NCBI GenBank assembly: GCA_910586975.1
Contig: CAJUKX010000008.1
Coordinates: forward strand, 32,671-96,670
DNA: 64,000 nt
Direction: 5' to 3'
From: an uncultured Muribaculaceae bacterium
Lineage (GTDB): Bacteria > Bacteroidota > Bacteroidia > Bacteroidales > Muribaculaceae
The position numbers and the translations under genes were made by a program. The notes below the pieces were generated by a model. That model had not been told where the DNA came from and did no database searches. It saw only the letters and a list, made by a program, of their open reading frames with translations. Of the stretch, positions 62,494-64,000 are shown in pieces; the stretch's first letter is position 1, and each line of letters begins with the position of its first letter.

Positions 62494-64000
62494 TCAAAGA
62501 TTTTTATTAAACCAATTGAGCATCTTTCCATAAACAACCGAACGTGCGTTGCAACCGTTGATTGAATGGTTCATGTTCGGGAATATAAGCATATCGCATA
62601 TATCGCCTTGTCTTTCGAGTCGCGATACAAATTCGATGGAATTGGCCGGATGTACATTATCGTCGGAGGTTCCGTACATTATCAATAACGGACATTTAAG
62701 ACGCGAAGTTCGCATAAGCGGAGCCGAACGGCGGTAACCGTCTTCGTTCTGCTGCGGTGTCAACATATATCTTTCAGCATATACTGTATCGTAGAAGCGC
62801 CAGTCTGTGACAGGAGCTACAGCTACAGCGGCTGCATACGGAGAATCATCGGCAGTGGCGGCCATCAGTGTTTCATATCCGCCATAGCTCCAACCGAATA
62901 TTCCTATTCTGTTCGGATCTACGTAAGGCAACGATGCTGCGTAGCGGGCTGCGGCTATCTGGTCAATGGTTTCATAATAACCGAGATTCTTATATACCAC
63001 ATCACAGAATGCGCGGCCACGGCCGCCGGTACCACGACCATCAACGCATATCACTACATAACCGGCCTGTGCGAAAGCATCCATCCAGTCAAGCTGCCAG
63101 CGGTTGAGCACTTCCTGCGAGCCGGGTCCGCTGTACTGGTACATGATACACGGTGACTTCTGCGACTTGGCATTTGTAGGACGGATTATAAAACCGTTGA
63201 GTGTGACGCCTTCGCTCTGCATAGTGAAAAATTCGCGCTTGGCGACCTTGTTGCCCACTCTTGCCATGAAAGCTGAATTATCCTCAAGCACTCTTACTTC
63301 CTTGCCGGCCGAGGTATTGATGGTATATACCGGAGCCTGTTCAGTAGAACTGTATGTTTTAGTCATGTAGGTGCAGCCGGGGGCGAATTGAGCCGAAGAT
63401 GTACCTTTATTGGACGAAATGTCGGTTATGATACCCTTGCGGTCAATTTTTCTGATAGTCCTGTCCATAGGTGTAGGGGCAGCTACTTGATAGTAGTGGT
63501 TGCCGAGCGCATCAGAGCCGTAGTAAGCCGTAACATCGCATTCATCCTTGGTAATCTGACGCATCTCAGCTCCGGCGTATGTGTATTGGTAAAGCTGATT
63601 GTTGCCGGATTTCCATGAATTGATTATAAACGAGTCGTTGCCCAGCCACAGTGATTCGTATGTAACGGGATCAATCCACGATTTTGAATCCTCATTATAA
63701 ATGGATTTGGCTACCGTTGACTTAGGGTTTACACGGTAAATCTCAAAGTGGTTCTGGTCGCGGTTGAGTGTTGATACGATCAGGCTCTCGGCATTAGGGC
63801 CGTAAGCTATTCTCGGTATGTATTCGATGCGGTTATCGGGCAGGGTAATTTCCTTGAGTTTACGAGTCTCCACATCATAGCTGTGCACACTTACCTTAGA
63901 GTTGGGTTTGCCGGCAACGGGATATTTGTAGTTCCACACAACGGGATATAATGCAGCCGCCTCATCAGGGTTACAAGCACCCTCGTAGCGCATCATATCG
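62494..64000 (-). CDS. S9 family peptidase, DPP IV-like (N-terminal part outside the window)
   Basis: The frame runs off the right edge; about 501 residues of the C-terminal part are visible, starting inside the beta-propeller (YPVVWNYKYPVAGKPNSKV is typical mid-propeller sequence). The catalytic domain is complete: the serine in GWSYGGYE, the aspartate in YGTSDDNVHP and the histidine in NMNHSINGC. DPP IV enzymes release X-Pro dipeptides and are usually periplasmic; the signal peptide would be in the missing part. An ATG close to the edge is not the true start. It probably heads the leftward operon with miaA and recR. Confidence 0.9.
   Translation of the reverse strand, partial: DMMRYEGACNPDEAAALYPVVWNYKYPVAGKPNSKVSVHSYDVETRKLKEITLPDNRIEYIPRIAYGPNAESLIVSTLNRDQNHFEIYRVNPKSTVAKSIYNEDSKSWIDPVTYESLWLGNDSFIINSWKSGNNQLYQYTYAGAEMRQITKDECDVTAYYGSDALGNHYYQVAAPTPMDRTIRKIDRKGIITDISSNKGTSSAQFAPGCTYMTKTYSSTEQAPVYTINTSAGKEVRVLEDNSAFMARVGNKVAKREFFTMQSEGVTLNGFIIRPTNAKSQKSPCIMYQYSGPGSQEVLNRWQLDWMDAFAQAGYVVICVDGRGTGGRGRAFCDVVYKNLGYYETIDQIAAARYAASLPYVDPNRIGIFGWSYGGYETLMAATADDSPYAAAVAVAPVTDWRFYDTVYAERYMLTPQQNEDGYRRSAPLMRTSRLKCPLLIMYGTSDDNVHPANSIEFVSRLERQGDICDMLIFPNMNHSINGCNARSVVYGKMLNWFNKNL

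Noticed and set aside
1..64000. CRISPR arrays, insertion sequences, prophage or integrative element
   Set aside because: I saw no regularly spaced repeats, transposase, integrase, relaxase or phage structural gene; all strong repeats are single hairpins at gene ends.

Overview
This window is an uninterrupted piece of a Bacteroidota chromosome, most likely order Bacteroidales and plausibly Muribaculaceae (an inference from gene content). The signs are: many promoters of the Bacteroidota type (TTTG, 19-20 bases, then TAnnTTTG); no consistent Shine-Dalgarno sites; a MurF-alanine racemase fusion; proteins of the GSCFA, DUF5063, GIN/DUF2807, PCMD and DUF2582 families; PPi-dependent phosphofructokinase; and PorT- and PorE-like envelope proteins. 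I see no tRNA, rRNA, CRISPR array, insertion sequence, phage or plasmid gene. Genes fill almost everything, and no gene-free stretch exceeds 300 bases. The first gene (universal stress protein) and the last (S9/DPP IV peptidase) are cut by the window edges.

Layout. 1-5.5 kb: UspA (cut), then a leftward operon of a small membrane protein, dxs, trkA and trkH (isoprenoid precursors and K+ uptake). 5.6-10.2 kb: rightward panC-panD-ffh-folD-capA-like. 10.2-13.4 kb: tpiA, a SPOR protein, folE and class II aldolase. 13.5-15.2 kb: a GadC-like antiporter. 15.3-22 kb: a glycine cleavage operon, lplA-gcvT-gcvH-gcvPA-gcvPB-lpd, that carries its own lipoate ligase. 22-25.1 kb leftward: gmk, nadD, DUF5063, M18 aminopeptidase. 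25.3-28.5 kb rightward: dusB, a GIN-domain protein and a polysaccharide flippase. 28.5-37 kb leftward: sppA, lpxK, purine nucleoside phosphorylase, thiL, an enlarged nusB, yajC, a YbbR-like protein and coaE.

37.2-48.4 kb rightward: a PorT-like barrel, guaA, PPi-phosphofructokinase, then two less ordinary clusters. The first is a tandem pair of paralogous outer-membrane barrels with a PCMD lipoprotein. The second is an alpha/beta hydrolase, a membrane-anchored MurF-like ligase and a Ddl-type ATP-grasp ligase, which looks like an accessory cell-wall precursor module. 48.4-52.9 kb: a DUF2582 winged-helix protein, rsgA, tryptophanase divergent from a nitroreductase, and a Cys/His-containing lipoprotein. 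53-58.2 kb: a PorE-like OmpA lipoprotein, a GSCFA protein and the canonical MurF-Alr fusion. 58.2-64 kb leftward: DPP IV peptidase, a six-helix membrane protein of unknown function, miaA, an unrecognised exported protein, recR and a GNAT acetyltransferase.

Most of the window is core housekeeping. The points most worth a second look are the hydrolase/MurF-like/Ddl module (the window holds a second, canonical MurF), a NusB with an apparent internal duplication of about 130 residues, the split-GcvP operon headed by lplA, the barrel-barrel-PCMD cluster, and a 59-residue membrane protein whose promoter nearly touches its start codon.
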